A DNA stretch of 64,000 nt, from contig NZ_CP129613.1 of assembly GCF_030486405.1 (NCBI RefSeq), positions 6,200,001 through 6,264,000 of the forward strand, read 5' to 3'. The translations under genes were made by a program, and so were the position numbers. Of this stretch, positions 33,219 through 41,144 are shown piece by piece (within the stretch, counting starts at the first letter, position 1; each line of letters begins with the position of its first letter). Source of the stretch: Mycolicibacterium sp. HK-90. Lineage in GTDB: Bacteria; Actinomycetota; Actinomycetes; Mycobacteriales; Mycobacteriaceae. The notes under the pieces were generated by a model. That model made no database searches, was not told the DNA's origin, and saw nothing but the letters and a program-made list of their open reading frames with translations.

Positions 33219-33282
33219 ACGGTATCAACACCGTGTTGAGTTGGTCAACAGGCTGTCGATAAATTCAACACAGTGTTAGGCT
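33219..33282. promoter_or_regulatory. ethA-ethR operator: three dyads at 20-bp spacing with flanking promoters
   Basis: Dyad 1 TCAACACCGTGTTGA (33225-33239) is a perfect palindrome around its centre. Dyad 2 TCAACAGGCTGTCGA (33245-33259) and dyad 3 TCAACACAGTGTTAG (33265-33279) are imperfect. Their starts are exactly 20 bp apart. A -10 for ethA (33219-33224, minus strand TACCGT) and one for ethR (33277-33282, TAGGCT) flank or overlap the outer dyads. M. tuberculosis EthR binds cooperatively to a long operator in this interval. Confidence 0.8.
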
Positions 33283-33290
33283 CCTTGACT

Positions 33291-33932
33291 GTGACCACCT
33301 CCAGCACGACCCGCGCGCCCCGCGGTCGCCGGGCCGCCCGGCCATCGGGCGACGACCGTGAGGCCGCCATCCTCGCGACCGCCCGGCAGCTGCTGGAGAC
33401 CAAGAATTTCGCCGACATCTCCGTCGATGACCTGGCCAAAGGCGCCGGGATCTCCCGGCCCACGTTCTACTTCTACTTCCCCTCCAAGGAAACCGTCCTG
33501 CTGTCACTGCTCGATCCGCTGATCAAGCGCGCGGACACCGGCTTCGACAGCGCACTGGAGGACATGCCGTCGGATCCCAAGCGGGCCATCCGGCACGGGA
33601 TCGAGATCTTCTTCAGTTCGTTCGCGCTACATCCGGCGACGGCCCGGGCCGGCACCGAGGCGCTGAACAGCAGCCCCGAGTTCCGCACATTCTGGTCCGG
33701 ACTGATGCAGAAATGGATCGGGCTGACGGCTGCACTGATCACCGCGGAGCGGCAACGTGGCGCGGCTCCCGAAACCATCCCGGCCATGGACCTCGCGACG
33801 TCCCTCAACCTGATGAACGAGCGGACCATGATGGCCGCGCTGGGCACCGAACAGCCCGCCGTCGACTACGACAAAGTGGTCGACACCCTCGCGCACATCT
33901 GGCTGACCAGCATCTACGGCGACACCGCGTAA
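33291..33932 (+). CDS. ethR: TetR family repressor EthR
   Basis: A 213-aa TetR-type repressor of ethA and of itself. The N-terminal helix-turn-helix contains FADISVDDLAKGAGISRPTF and YFYFPSKETVLLSLLD, almost identical to M. tuberculosis EthR (Rv3855, 216 aa). The ligand domain includes LMQKWIGLTAALITAERQRG and LATSLNLMNERTMMA. The GTG at 33291 was chosen to match the M. tuberculosis N-terminus (MTTS-like VTTSS); the frame opens at 33273. No Shine-Dalgarno is seen. It is divergent from ethA with a 79-bp shared operator. Confidence 0.93.
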   Translation: MTTSSTTRAPRGRRAARPSGDDREAAILATARQLLETKNFADISVDDLAKGAGISRPTFYFYFPSKETVLLSLLDPLIKRADTGFDSALEDMPSDPKRAIRHGIEIFFSSFALHPATARAGTEALNSSPEFRTFWSGLMQKWIGLTAALITAERQRGAAPETIPAMDLATSLNLMNERTMMAALGTEQPAVDYDKVVDTLAHIWLTSIYGDTA

Positions 33933-33948
33933 CCAGTCGGCCGGCTAT

Positions 33949-33964
33949 GCGAACATATGTTCGT
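33949..33964 (+). promoter_or_regulatory. LexA (SOS) box overlapping the dinB start
   Basis: GCGAACATATGTTCGT contains the perfect palindrome CGAACATATGTTCG (33950-33963) and matches the mycobacterial LexA consensus TCGAAC-N4-GTTCGA except for its outer bases. It covers the ATG at 33957, so LexA would block transcription start or an early step. Confidence 0.75.
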
Positions 33965-35162
33965 GTCCGAACCTGTGGCCATCCTGCACGCTGATCTCGA
34001 TTCGTTCTACGCATCGGTCGAGCAGCGTGACGATCCGGCATTGCGTGGCCGCCCGGTGATCGTCGGCGGTGGCGTGGTGCTCGCGGCCAGCTACGAGGCC
34101 AAGGCGTTCGGGGTGCGCACCGCGATGGGCGGGCGCCAGGCGCGGGCGCTGTGCCCCCAGGCCGTGGTGGTGCCGCCGCGGATGTCGGCCTATTCGGAGG
34201 CCAGCAGGCACGTGTTCGAGGTGTTTCACGACACGACGCCGGTGGTGGAGCCGTTGTCGGTGGACGAGGCATTTCTCGACGTGTCCGGGCTCGGCCGGGT
34301 GTCCGGCACCCCGGTCGAGATCGCCCGCCGGCTGCGTGAACAGGTCAGCGAGCAGGTGGGCCTGCCGATCACGGTGGGCATCGCCCGCACGAAGTTCCTG
34401 GCCAAGGTGGCCAGTCAGGTCGCCAAACCGGACGGCCTGCTGTTGGTGCCGCCCGACCGCGAGTTGGCGTTCCTGCATCCGCTGCCGGTTCGCCGGCTGT
34501 GGGGCGTCGGCGCCAAGACCGCCGAGAAGCTGCACTCCCACGGCGTCGAGACCGTCGCCGACGTGGCCGAGCTGTCCGAATCGGCGTTGGGCACCATGGT
34601 CGGCAGTGCGATGGCCCGCCAGCTGTATGCGTTGTCGCGCAACATCGATCGGCGTCGCGTGACCACCGGGGTACGCCGCAGTTCGGTCGGCGCGCAACGT
34701 GCACTCGGGCGCCGCGGCAACACCATGTCGGCCGGCGAGGTGGACGCCGTGGTGATCAACCTCGTCGACCGCATCACCCGCCGCATGCGCGGGGCGGGGC
34801 GCACCGGTCGCACAGTTGTATTGCGTTTGCGTTTCGATGATTTCGGCCGGGCGACCCGGTCGCACACCCTGCCCCGGGCCACCGCCTCTACCGAGGCGAT
34901 CCTGGGGGCCGCCCGCGCGTTGGTGACGGCCGCCGCCCCGGTGATCGCCGAACGCGGGCTGACGCTGATCGGGTTCGCGGTGTCCAACATCGATCATGCG
35001 GGCAGTCAGCAGCTGGAACTGCCGTTCGAGTTAGAGCCGGATCCGGTGGCGATCGACGGCGCGATCGATGAGGTGCGCCAGCGCTTCGGCAACGCGATCC
35101 TGACGCGCGGCGTGCTGGTCGGCCGCGACCCCGGGCTGGAGATGCCCACCCTGCCGTACTGA
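33957..35162 (+). CDS. dinB: DNA polymerase IV (Y-family, DinB3-like)
   Basis: A 401-aa translesion polymerase. Catalytic motifs are HADLDSFYASVE (D13, with Y18 as the ribonucleotide steric gate) and LSVDEAFLDVSG. The helix-hairpin-helix thumb is near LWGVGAKTAEKLHSHGV and the little finger follows. A clamp-binding QLELPF lies near residue 353. The genomic place next to ethR suits M. smegmatis DinB3, as I recall. The ATG at 33957 lies inside a LexA box; GTG at 33963 or 33975 are alternative starts. SOS induction is predicted, whereas other mycobacterial DinB proteins are reported not to be SOS controlled. Confidence 0.93.
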   Translation: MFVSEPVAILHADLDSFYASVEQRDDPALRGRPVIVGGGVVLAASYEAKAFGVRTAMGGRQARALCPQAVVVPPRMSAYSEASRHVFEVFHDTTPVVEPLSVDEAFLDVSGLGRVSGTPVEIARRLREQVSEQVGLPITVGIARTKFLAKVASQVAKPDGLLLVPPDRELAFLHPLPVRRLWGVGAKTAEKLHSHGVETVADVAELSESALGTMVGSAMARQLYALSRNIDRRRVTTGVRRSSVGAQRALGRRGNTMSAGEVDAVVINLVDRITRRMRGAGRTGRTVVLRLRFDDFGRATRSHTLPRATASTEAILGAARALVTAAAPVIAERGLTLIGFAVSNIDHAGSQQLELPFELEPDPVAIDGAIDEVRQRFGNAILTRGVLVGRDPGLEMPTLPY

Positions 35163-35172
35163 ACCGGTCGCT

Positions 35173-35604
35173 CTAAAAGAATTGTGCGGCAACAAATCCC
35201 GCCAGCAGGACGGCGAACCCGCCGATCTCACCGACGATGAGGGCGACCATGCCCGCGTGCAGGCTGCCGCTGGGCCGCTCGAACTGGTTGGTGGTGTCAC
35301 GCTTGGCGCCGTGCTCGATGTAGCTGCCGATCGCGATGACGAAGAACAGCACCAGCACCATGGCGGCGGTGAGGTTCACCCAGGTGGGCCAGGCACTGAG
35401 TTCGACGAATGCCGCGATCAGCAGCGTCGCGAAGGAGTACAGCAGGGCGGCCCGGTGGGCGATGTCGACGTACGGATGGGCCAGGTGGTTCTCGCTGGTG
35501 GCCATCTGCCGGTATTTCCACACCCCGAGCACCAGTGCCAGCAGGAAGATCAGGCCGGCGGCCAGCAGGGTGATGACGGTGTCGATGCCGAGATCCGCGT
35601 GCAT
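35173..35604 (-). CDS. Four-helix membrane protein of unknown function
   Basis: A 143-aa protein with four membrane helices: VITLLAAGLIFLLALVLGVW, ALLYSFATLLIAAFVELSAW, VNLTAAMVLVLFFVIAIGSY and MVALIVGEIGGFAVLLAGFV. A cytoplasmic loop contains HPYVDIAHRA and another GAKRDTTNQFERPSG. I know no function. It is convergent with dinB (10 bases between stops) and divergent from the YiaAB gene. Confidence 0.7.
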   Translation of the reverse strand: MHADLGIDTVITLLAAGLIFLLALVLGVWKYRQMATSENHLAHPYVDIAHRAALLYSFATLLIAAFVELSAWPTWVNLTAAMVLVLFFVIAIGSYIEHGAKRDTTNQFERPSGSLHAGMVALIVGEIGGFAVLLAGFVAAQFF

Positions 35605-35680
35605 CGCGTGAGCTTAGACCGCCGAGATCTGAGTAGTCTCACGCATCCGGCGATCCGGCGTCTGCGCCAGGCTTCAGGAC

Positions 35681-35971
35681 ATGAACGCATTCAACGACAC
35701 GTCCAGAGTCACGGCCGCATTCTCGCTGCAGGCCGCCATCGCGTTCGGCGTGAGCTTCGTCGGACTGCTCGGCGGGGTGCTTTTCCTTCCGCTGGACCTG
35801 TGGCAGCGACTGTTCCTGGCGATGACAGTCATGTTCCTCGTGACGAGCTCGTTCACCCTGGCCAAGGTGATCCGCGATCAGCAGGAAGCCGCCACCATCC
35901 GGGTCCGGCTCGACGAGGCAAGGATGGAAAAGCTGATCGCCGAGCACAATCCGTTCACCTCAGCGGCCTGA
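35681..35971 (+). CDS. YiaA/YiaB family inner-membrane protein
   Basis: A 96-aa protein with the YiaAB two-helix domain: FSLQAAIAFGVSFVGLLGGV and LFLAMTVMFLVTSSFTLAKV, then a charged tail VIRDQQEAATIRVRLDEARM. The family is uncharacterised; in E. coli it is tied loosely to stress. The last 12 bases overlap the convergent PHP gene. Confidence 0.85.
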   Translation: MNAFNDTSRVTAAFSLQAAIAFGVSFVGLLGGVLFLPLDLWQRLFLAMTVMFLVTSSFTLAKVIRDQQEAATIRVRLDEARMEKLIAEHNPFTSAA

Positions 35972-36967
35972 GGTCCACTCCAGGAGTTGCTCGGCGGGCC
36001 AGGTGTTGACGATCCGCTCGACCGGTACCTCGGCATCCAACGCCCGCTGGGCCCCATAGCCGAGGAACTCCAGCTGCCCGGGGGCGTGGGAGTCGGTGTC
36101 GATGCTGAACACGCAGCCGATGTCCAGTGCGAGTTCGAGCAGGCGGGTCGGCGGGTCGCGTCGTTCGGGGCGAGAATTGATCTCGACGGCAGTGCCGTGG
36201 TCGCGGCAGGCCGTGAACACCTTCTCGGCGTCGAACTTCGACTCTGGCCGCATGCCGCGTCCGCCGGTGACGAGCCGTCCCGTGCAGTGGCCGAGGACGT
36301 CGGTGTGCGGGTTCGAGACGGCGTTGATCATGCGCCGGGTCATGGCCGCTGAGTCCATGGCGAGCTTGGAGTGCACGCTGGCCACCACCACGTCGAGGCG
36401 TTCCAGCAGTTCCGGTTCCTGGTCCAGGGAGCCGTCTTCGAGGATGTCGACCTCGATGCCGGTGAGGATGCGCATCGGTGCGACGCGTTCGCGAAGCTCC
36501 TCGATGACGTCGAGTTGTTCGCGCAACCGCTCCGGGGACAACCCGTTGGCGACCCTGAGCCGTGGCGAATGGTCGGTCAGCGCGCAGTATTCATGGCCGA
36601 GATCGCGGGCGGCCAGCATCATCTCCTCGATCGGGGCGGAGCCGTCCGACCAGTTGGAGTGCACGTGCAGGTCACCCCGTAGCGCGGCACGCACGTCGCC
36701 ACCACCGAGATCCTTGGCAGCCGATCGCAATTCGACCAGGGTGTCCGGCTCCCGCCCGGCCCAGGCCTCGGCGATCACCTTCGCGGTCTTGGGGCCCACG
36801 CCCGGTAACGACTGCCATCCGTTCGACGCGCCGAGGCGTTCGCGCTGTGCCTCCGTCAGCCCTTCGACGACGTCGGCGGCATTGCGGTACGCCATCACCC
36901 GCCGCGGGTCTTCCCGCGCGCGGTCCTTGTAGTACGCGATCTGGCGCAATGCGGTCACCGGATCCAT
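35960..36967 (-). CDS. PHP domain phosphoesterase with helix-hairpin-helix N-terminus (PolX C-terminal-like)
   Basis: A 335-aa protein, the same length as Rv3856c. Residues 1-90 hold a helix-hairpin-helix DNA-binding region (WQSLPGVGPKTAKVIAEAWAG). The PHP metal-dependent phosphoesterase domain begins near 100 with GDLHVHSNWSDGSAPIEEMM, followed by YCALTDHSPRL, LTGIEVDIL, VVASVHSKL, LGHCTGRL, EINSRPERRD and SIDTDSHAP. It resembles the C-terminal part of PolX polymerases without the nucleotidyltransferase domain. A repair nuclease or a histidinol-phosphatase-like activity are both possible. The ATG at 36967 matches family length. Confidence 0.85.
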   Translation of the reverse strand: MDPVTALRQIAYYKDRAREDPRRVMAYRNAADVVEGLTEAQRERLGASNGWQSLPGVGPKTAKVIAEAWAGREPDTLVELRSAAKDLGGGDVRAALRGDLHVHSNWSDGSAPIEEMMLAARDLGHEYCALTDHSPRLRVANGLSPERLREQLDVIEELRERVAPMRILTGIEVDILEDGSLDQEPELLERLDVVVASVHSKLAMDSAAMTRRMINAVSNPHTDVLGHCTGRLVTGGRGMRPESKFDAEKVFTACRDHGTAVEINSRPERRDPPTRLLELALDIGCVFSIDTDSHAPGQLEFLGYGAQRALDAEVPVERIVNTWPAEQLLEWTSGR

Positions 36968-37017
36968 GGGCTCCAGTGTGCCGGTTGCGGCACGCGGGAG
37001 CACCCAGCTACAGTGGC

Positions 37018-37033
37018 TTGAAACTTTCTTCAA
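37018..37033 (+). promoter_or_regulatory. Candidate ArsR operator
   Basis: TTGAA (37018-37022) and TTCAA (37029-37033) form a 5-6-5 inverted repeat in an AT-rich patch 24 bases before the GTG start of the ArsR-type gene. Confidence 0.35.
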
Positions 37034-37057
37034 TCCATCAAATCTTCAGTTGGTACC

Positions 37058-37435
37058 GTGCCCCTCCAGTTCTTCGGCAGCCCCGAACAACCGCTGTATG
37101 AGATCAAGGCCAATCTCTTCAAGGCTCTCGCTCATCCGGCGCGAATCAGGATTCTCGAAATCCTTTCGGCCAGCGACGAACCCACTCCGGTCAGCGAGAT
37201 CCTCACGGAGACCGGGATCGAGCCGACACTGCTCTCCCAGCACCTGTCGGTCCTGAAGCGTCACCAGGTGGTCAGGGGCAGGCGCGTCGGCAACGCGGTG
37301 TTCTATGAGCTCGCGCACCCCAAGATCTCCGAGTTGCTGGTGATCGCCAGGATGTTTTTGGCCGACACTCTCGGCGCGCGACGCGATCAACTGGAGGCAC
37401 TGCAGACGCTGCCGCCCATCGGGCCACAGTTGTGA
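37058..37435 (+). CDS. ArsR/SmtB family regulator
   Basis: A 125-aa winged-helix repressor: FKALAHPARIRILEILSASD, TGIEPTLLSQHLSVLKRHQV (recognition helix) and VRGRRVGNAVFYELAHPKIS. No CxC metal-binding motif of the ArsR alpha-3 type is visible, so the signal is not obviously a metal. Its TGA overlaps the start of the SulP transporter gene, so it very likely controls that gene and itself through the dyad at 37018. The GTG start is at 37058. Confidence 0.88.
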   Translation: MPLQFFGSPEQPLYEIKANLFKALAHPARIRILEILSASDEPTPVSEILTETGIEPTLLSQHLSVLKRHQVVRGRRVGNAVFYELAHPKISELLVIARMFLADTLGARRDQLEALQTLPPIGPQL

Positions 37436-39066
37436 TGCCCACCGGTTTCGGCACTCGGCTGTTGCCGCACCGTGACGACTACGCGGAGCTCCCCCGCTCC
37501 TGGCGCCGCGACGTTCTCGCCGGTGTGACGGTCGGGGTGGTCGCGCTGCCGCTGGCGTTGGCATTTGGCATCAGCTCGGGTGTGGGAGCCGCCGCAGGGC
37601 TGATCACGGCCGTGGTGGCCGGGCTCGTGGCGGCGGTGTTCGGCGGCTCGCACGTGCAGGTGTCCGGGCCGACGGGCGCGATGGCGGTGGTGCTGGCCCC
37701 GATCGTCGCGCAACACGGACTCGGGAGCATCGCGTTGGTGACGGTGGTCGCGGGCCTGGTGGTGCTGGCGGCCGGCGTCACCGGACTGGGCCGGGCGGTG
37801 ACATTCATCCCTTGGCCGGTGATCGAGGGATTCACCCTCGGAATCGCCACCATCATCTTCCTGCAGCAGGTGCCGGCGGCATTCGCGCAGCAAGCCCCGG
37901 CCGGTGAGCGCACCCTGCCCGCCGCGATCGCCGTCGTCGCTCACGCAGATTGGGCCGCCGCAGCGAAAACCCTTGCGGTGGTGGCTGTTGTCGCGCTGCT
38001 GATGGTCGCGCTCCCCCGTCTGCACCGTGCCATTCCCGAGTCGCTGACGGCGGTCATCGTGGTCACGGTCCTGGTCGGCGTGCTGCACCTGCCGGTGGCC
38101 TCGATCGGTGGGTTGCCGTCGCATCTGCCCGCCCCGGTGCTGCCCCACGCCGACCTGGGCGCGTTACGGACCCTGCTCGGTGCCGCACTGGCCATCGCCG
38201 CGCTGGCCGCCATCGAATCGCTGCTGTCGGCGCGGGTCGCCGCGACCATGTCACCGACCGGCCCATACGACCCCGACCGCGAGTTGGTTGGGCAGGGTCT
38301 GGCCTCGGTCGCATCGGGCTTGTTCGGCGGAATGCCCGCCACCGGTGCGATCGCGCGCACCGCGGTCAACGTGCGGTCCGGCGCGAGAACCCGGGTCGCG
38401 GCGATCGTGCACTCGGTGGTCCTGCTCGGCGTCGTGTACCTGGCGACCGGGCCGGTGTCGACCATTCCGCTCGCTGCCCTGTCCGGGGTGCTGATGGTCA
38501 CGTCGTTCCGGATGATCTCGGCACGCACGATCCGGAAGATCATGCGCTCCACCCGATCCGACGCCTTGACCTTCGTGCTCACCGCAGTGGTGACGGTGTG
38601 TTTCGACCTGATCGAGGCCGTCGAGATCGGCATCGTCGTCGCGGCGTTCTTCGCGTTGCGCTCGGTTGCCCGCCGCAGCAGCGTGGTCCGTGAAGAGCTG
38701 CCCGGCCCGCATCTTCCCGGGGATGATCAGATCGCCCTGCTGCGTCTCGACGGCGCGATGTTCTTCGGTGCGGCCGAACGCATTTCGACTGCGATCGTCG
38801 ACGCCGAGCATCCGCAGACCTCGGTCGTCATCATCCGGATGTCGCAACTCGGTCTGCTCGACGCCACCGGTGCTCACACCCTCGCTGAGATCGCCACCGA
38901 ACTGGAGGCGCGCGGTATCACGGTGATCATCAAGGGCGTTCGGCCCGAACACGCCGAGTTGTTGGCCAACGTCGGCGTGTTCGAGTCACTGCGACACGAA
39001 AACCACTTGCTCGATTCGCTGGACGATGCGATCGCACATGCGCGAACGCACGTCAGCGTCAGCTGA
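37435..39066 (+). CDS. SulP family anion transporter with STAS domain
   Basis: A 543-aa SLC26/SulP transporter. The membrane domain starts with SWRRDVLAGVTVGVVALPLA, has the SulP signature region GLVAAVFGGSHVQVSGPTGA and GLFGGMPATGAIARTAVNVR, and about 12-14 helices. The cytoplasmic STAS domain at about 425-540 includes IALLRLDGAMFFGAAERIS and VVIIRMSQLGLLDATGAHTL. Substrates in the family are sulfate, bicarbonate or dicarboxylates and cannot be told here. Overlap with the ArsR gene (TGATG) means coupling; GTG at 37432 is an alternative start. It overlaps the convergent aldehyde dehydrogenase gene by 8 bp. Confidence 0.92.
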   Translation: MPTGFGTRLLPHRDDYAELPRSWRRDVLAGVTVGVVALPLALAFGISSGVGAAAGLITAVVAGLVAAVFGGSHVQVSGPTGAMAVVLAPIVAQHGLGSIALVTVVAGLVVLAAGVTGLGRAVTFIPWPVIEGFTLGIATIIFLQQVPAAFAQQAPAGERTLPAAIAVVAHADWAAAAKTLAVVAVVALLMVALPRLHRAIPESLTAVIVVTVLVGVLHLPVASIGGLPSHLPAPVLPHADLGALRTLLGAALAIAALAAIESLLSARVAATMSPTGPYDPDRELVGQGLASVASGLFGGMPATGAIARTAVNVRSGARTRVAAIVHSVVLLGVVYLATGPVSTIPLAALSGVLMVTSFRMISARTIRKIMRSTRSDALTFVLTAVVTVCFDLIEAVEIGIVVAAFFALRSVARRSSVVREELPGPHLPGDDQIALLRLDGAMFFGAAERISTAIVDAEHPQTSVVIIRMSQLGLLDATGAHTLAEIATELEARGITVIIKGVRPEHAELLANVGVFESLRHENHLLDSLDDAIAHARTHVSVS

Positions 39067-40405
39067 CCGTACGGATCAACTTCTTGTTCACGAACTCGTC
39101 CATGCCGTACTTGCCGAGCTCGCGTCCGAACCCGGATCGCTTGACGCCGCCGAACGGCAGCTCGGCCCCTTCGGCCCCGACGGCGTTGACGAACACCATG
39201 CCGGCATCGATCCGGTCGGCCACCCGGGCAGCCTGCTCGGCGTCGGTGGTGAAGACGTAGGAGCCCAACCCGAACGGGGTGTCGTTGGCGATTTCGACGG
39301 CCTCGTCCTCCGAACCGGCCTTGTACACCACGGCCACCGGACCGAACAGTTCCTGCCGGTACGCGTCGTTGTCCTCGGTGACGCCGGTCAGCACGGCCGG
39401 CGGGTAGAAGGCTCCGCGACGCTCCCCTGCCGAGGTCAGTTGGGCGCCCTGATCGACGGCGTTCTTGACCTGCTGCTCGAGCCGTTCGGCTGCCAATTCC
39501 GAAGACAGCGGGGCGATCCCGTCGGCGGCGGCCAGCAGCTTCTCGGTGAACTTGGCCAGGAAGTCGTCGTAGAGGTTCTCGGCCACGATGAACCGCTTGG
39601 CGGCGTTGCAGGCCTGCCCGGTGTTCTCCATCCGTCCTTCGACGGCCGCCTGGACGGTCGCGTCGAGGTCATCGGTGGACAGCACGATGAACGGATCGGA
39701 ACCGCCGAGTTCCAGGACGCATTTCTTGAGGTTGCGGCCGGCGATCTCGGCCACCGCGGCCCCGGCCCGCTCGGAACCGGTCAGCGATACCGCAGCCACT
39801 CGTGGGTCGGCGATGATCTCGGCGACCTGGTCGTTGGTGGCCCGGATGTCGACGTAGGCGCCCTGCGGGAATCCGGCCTCCAGGAAGATCAGCTGCAGCA
39901 GCTCGGCGGATTCGGGGCATTGAGGGGCATGCTTGAGCAGAATTGTGTTGCCCACGACCAGGTTTGGACCCGCGAACCGGGCGACCTGGTAGTAGGGATA
40001 GTTCCACGGCATGATGCCGAGCAGCACACCGACCGGGCCTCGTTTGACCACCGCGCTGCCTTCGCCCTCGAGCAGGGCGATCTCCTCGTCGGCGAGGAAC
40101 TTCTCCGCGTTGTCGGCGTAGTACTGATAGATGGCGGCACTGAAGTCGACCTCACCGAGGGCCTGATCGCGTGGCTTGCCCATCTCGCGGACGATCACGT
40201 CGGCCAGCTGTTCGCGGCGCTGCTCGTGCAGGGCCGCGACCTTACCGATGAGCGCGGCCCGCTCGGCCACCGTGGTGGTGCGCGCCCAACTACGGCCGGT
40301 CTTGGCGGCAGCCTCGATCGCGGCCTGGATCTCGGCGTCGGTCGAGGTCGGGTAGGTGGCGACCACCTCTGCGGTCGCCGGATCGGTGACTGCGTACTCG
40401 CTCAT
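39059..40405 (-). CDS. NAD(P)-dependent succinate-semialdehyde-type aldehyde dehydrogenase
   Basis: A 448-aa aldehyde dehydrogenase of the short GabD1/SSADH-like group. Visible motifs are the NAD-binding region GVLLGIMPWNYPYYQVARFA, SLTGSERAGAAVAEIAGRNL, the catalytic Glu in LELGGSDPFIVL, the catalytic Cys in NTGQACNAAKRFIV, and ELFGPVAVVYK. It likely oxidises succinate semialdehyde to succinate, feeding the TCA cycle. The ATG at 40405 has GGGAG 6 bases upstream; a GTG two codons earlier is an alternative. It is not obviously in an operon. Confidence 0.9.
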   Translation of the reverse strand: MSEYAVTDPATAEVVATYPTSTDAEIQAAIEAAAKTGRSWARTTTVAERAALIGKVAALHEQRREQLADVIVREMGKPRDQALGEVDFSAAIYQYYADNAEKFLADEEIALLEGEGSAVVKRGPVGVLLGIMPWNYPYYQVARFAGPNLVVGNTILLKHAPQCPESAELLQLIFLEAGFPQGAYVDIRATNDQVAEIIADPRVAAVSLTGSERAGAAVAEIAGRNLKKCVLELGGSDPFIVLSTDDLDATVQAAVEGRMENTGQACNAAKRFIVAENLYDDFLAKFTEKLLAAADGIAPLSSELAAERLEQQVKNAVDQGAQLTSAGERRGAFYPPAVLTGVTEDNDAYRQELFGPVAVVYKAGSEDEAVEIANDTPFGLGSYVFTTDAEQAARVADRIDAGMVFVNAVGAEGAELPFGGVKRSGFGRELGKYGMDEFVNKKLIRTVS

Positions 40406-40513
40406 GTTCACTCCCAGATGGTCTGATCGCGGGATTCCGCATATTTCCCTGCCCGAGACTACCGAAAGCAGCGGCCAAATGGCCCCGAAGGTACGTAATC
40501 AGCACCGTGGGGT

Positions 40514-41083
40514 TCAGGAGCCGCGTGGATCGCGGCCGCTGAGCGCCAACGCGCGGTCGAACGGGGATGCGTCGTCGGGCACCTGAACCGCGGGACCGAA
40601 CAATCCCTCAGCCGGGCCTTCGGCGGCGACCTCGGTTACGTGGGACAGCACGACGCGCACGTCGGCATCGTCGACGTCATAGGGCTGACCGGTAGCCTGC
40701 GCGAGGTCCCAGCCGTGAATCACCACCTCGGTCAGCGCGATCATCCCGGCGACTTCTCCCGGCAGGTCGAAGCCGGCGATCCGGGTCATCCCTTCCCACG
40801 CCTCCGGCGCCCGCCAGGCCGCGGCGAGGCGGGCCAGCTCATCGGGGTAGCGCGTGCGCCAGTCATCATCGAGCCGGTAGGCGCTGTCATCGGGCACGGT
40901 ATCGGTCAGCGGGCCGAATTCCTTGCGGGCCGCCGCGGCGAAGGCCGCCGCCAGCCCACCGATGTGCGCCATCAATTCGGCGACCGACAATTTCTCGCAC
41001 GGCGTGCGCGCGCCGAAATCCTCATCCCGGACGTTTTCCAGCAGTTTCGCCGTGCGATCACAGGCTTTCGTCAAATCGACCAT
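40514..41083 (-). CDS. TIGR03086 / maleylpyruvate isomerase-fold protein
   Basis: A 189-aa protein of the DinB/MDMPI four-helix family: CDRTAKLLENVRDEDFGART, SVAELMAHIGGLAAAFAAAA and GMIALTEVVIHGWDLAQATG. The His residues of AHIGG and VIHGWD match the usual metal site. Members use mycothiol or other thiols or have unknown roles. It is divergent from the LLM oxidoreductase gene with about 60 bases between starts. Confidence 0.85.
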   Translation of the reverse strand: MVDLTKACDRTAKLLENVRDEDFGARTPCEKLSVAELMAHIGGLAAAFAAAARKEFGPLTDTVPDDSAYRLDDDWRTRYPDELARLAAAWRAPEAWEGMTRIAGFDLPGEVAGMIALTEVVIHGWDLAQATGQPYDVDDADVRVVLSHVTEVAAEGPAEGLFGPAVQVPDDASPFDRALALSGRDPRGS

Positions 41084-41144
41084 GAAAGTGAAGACCTATC
41101 GCCGCGCAGGAATTAATCGGCTTACGTGGCTAGTTTGGAGTGTT

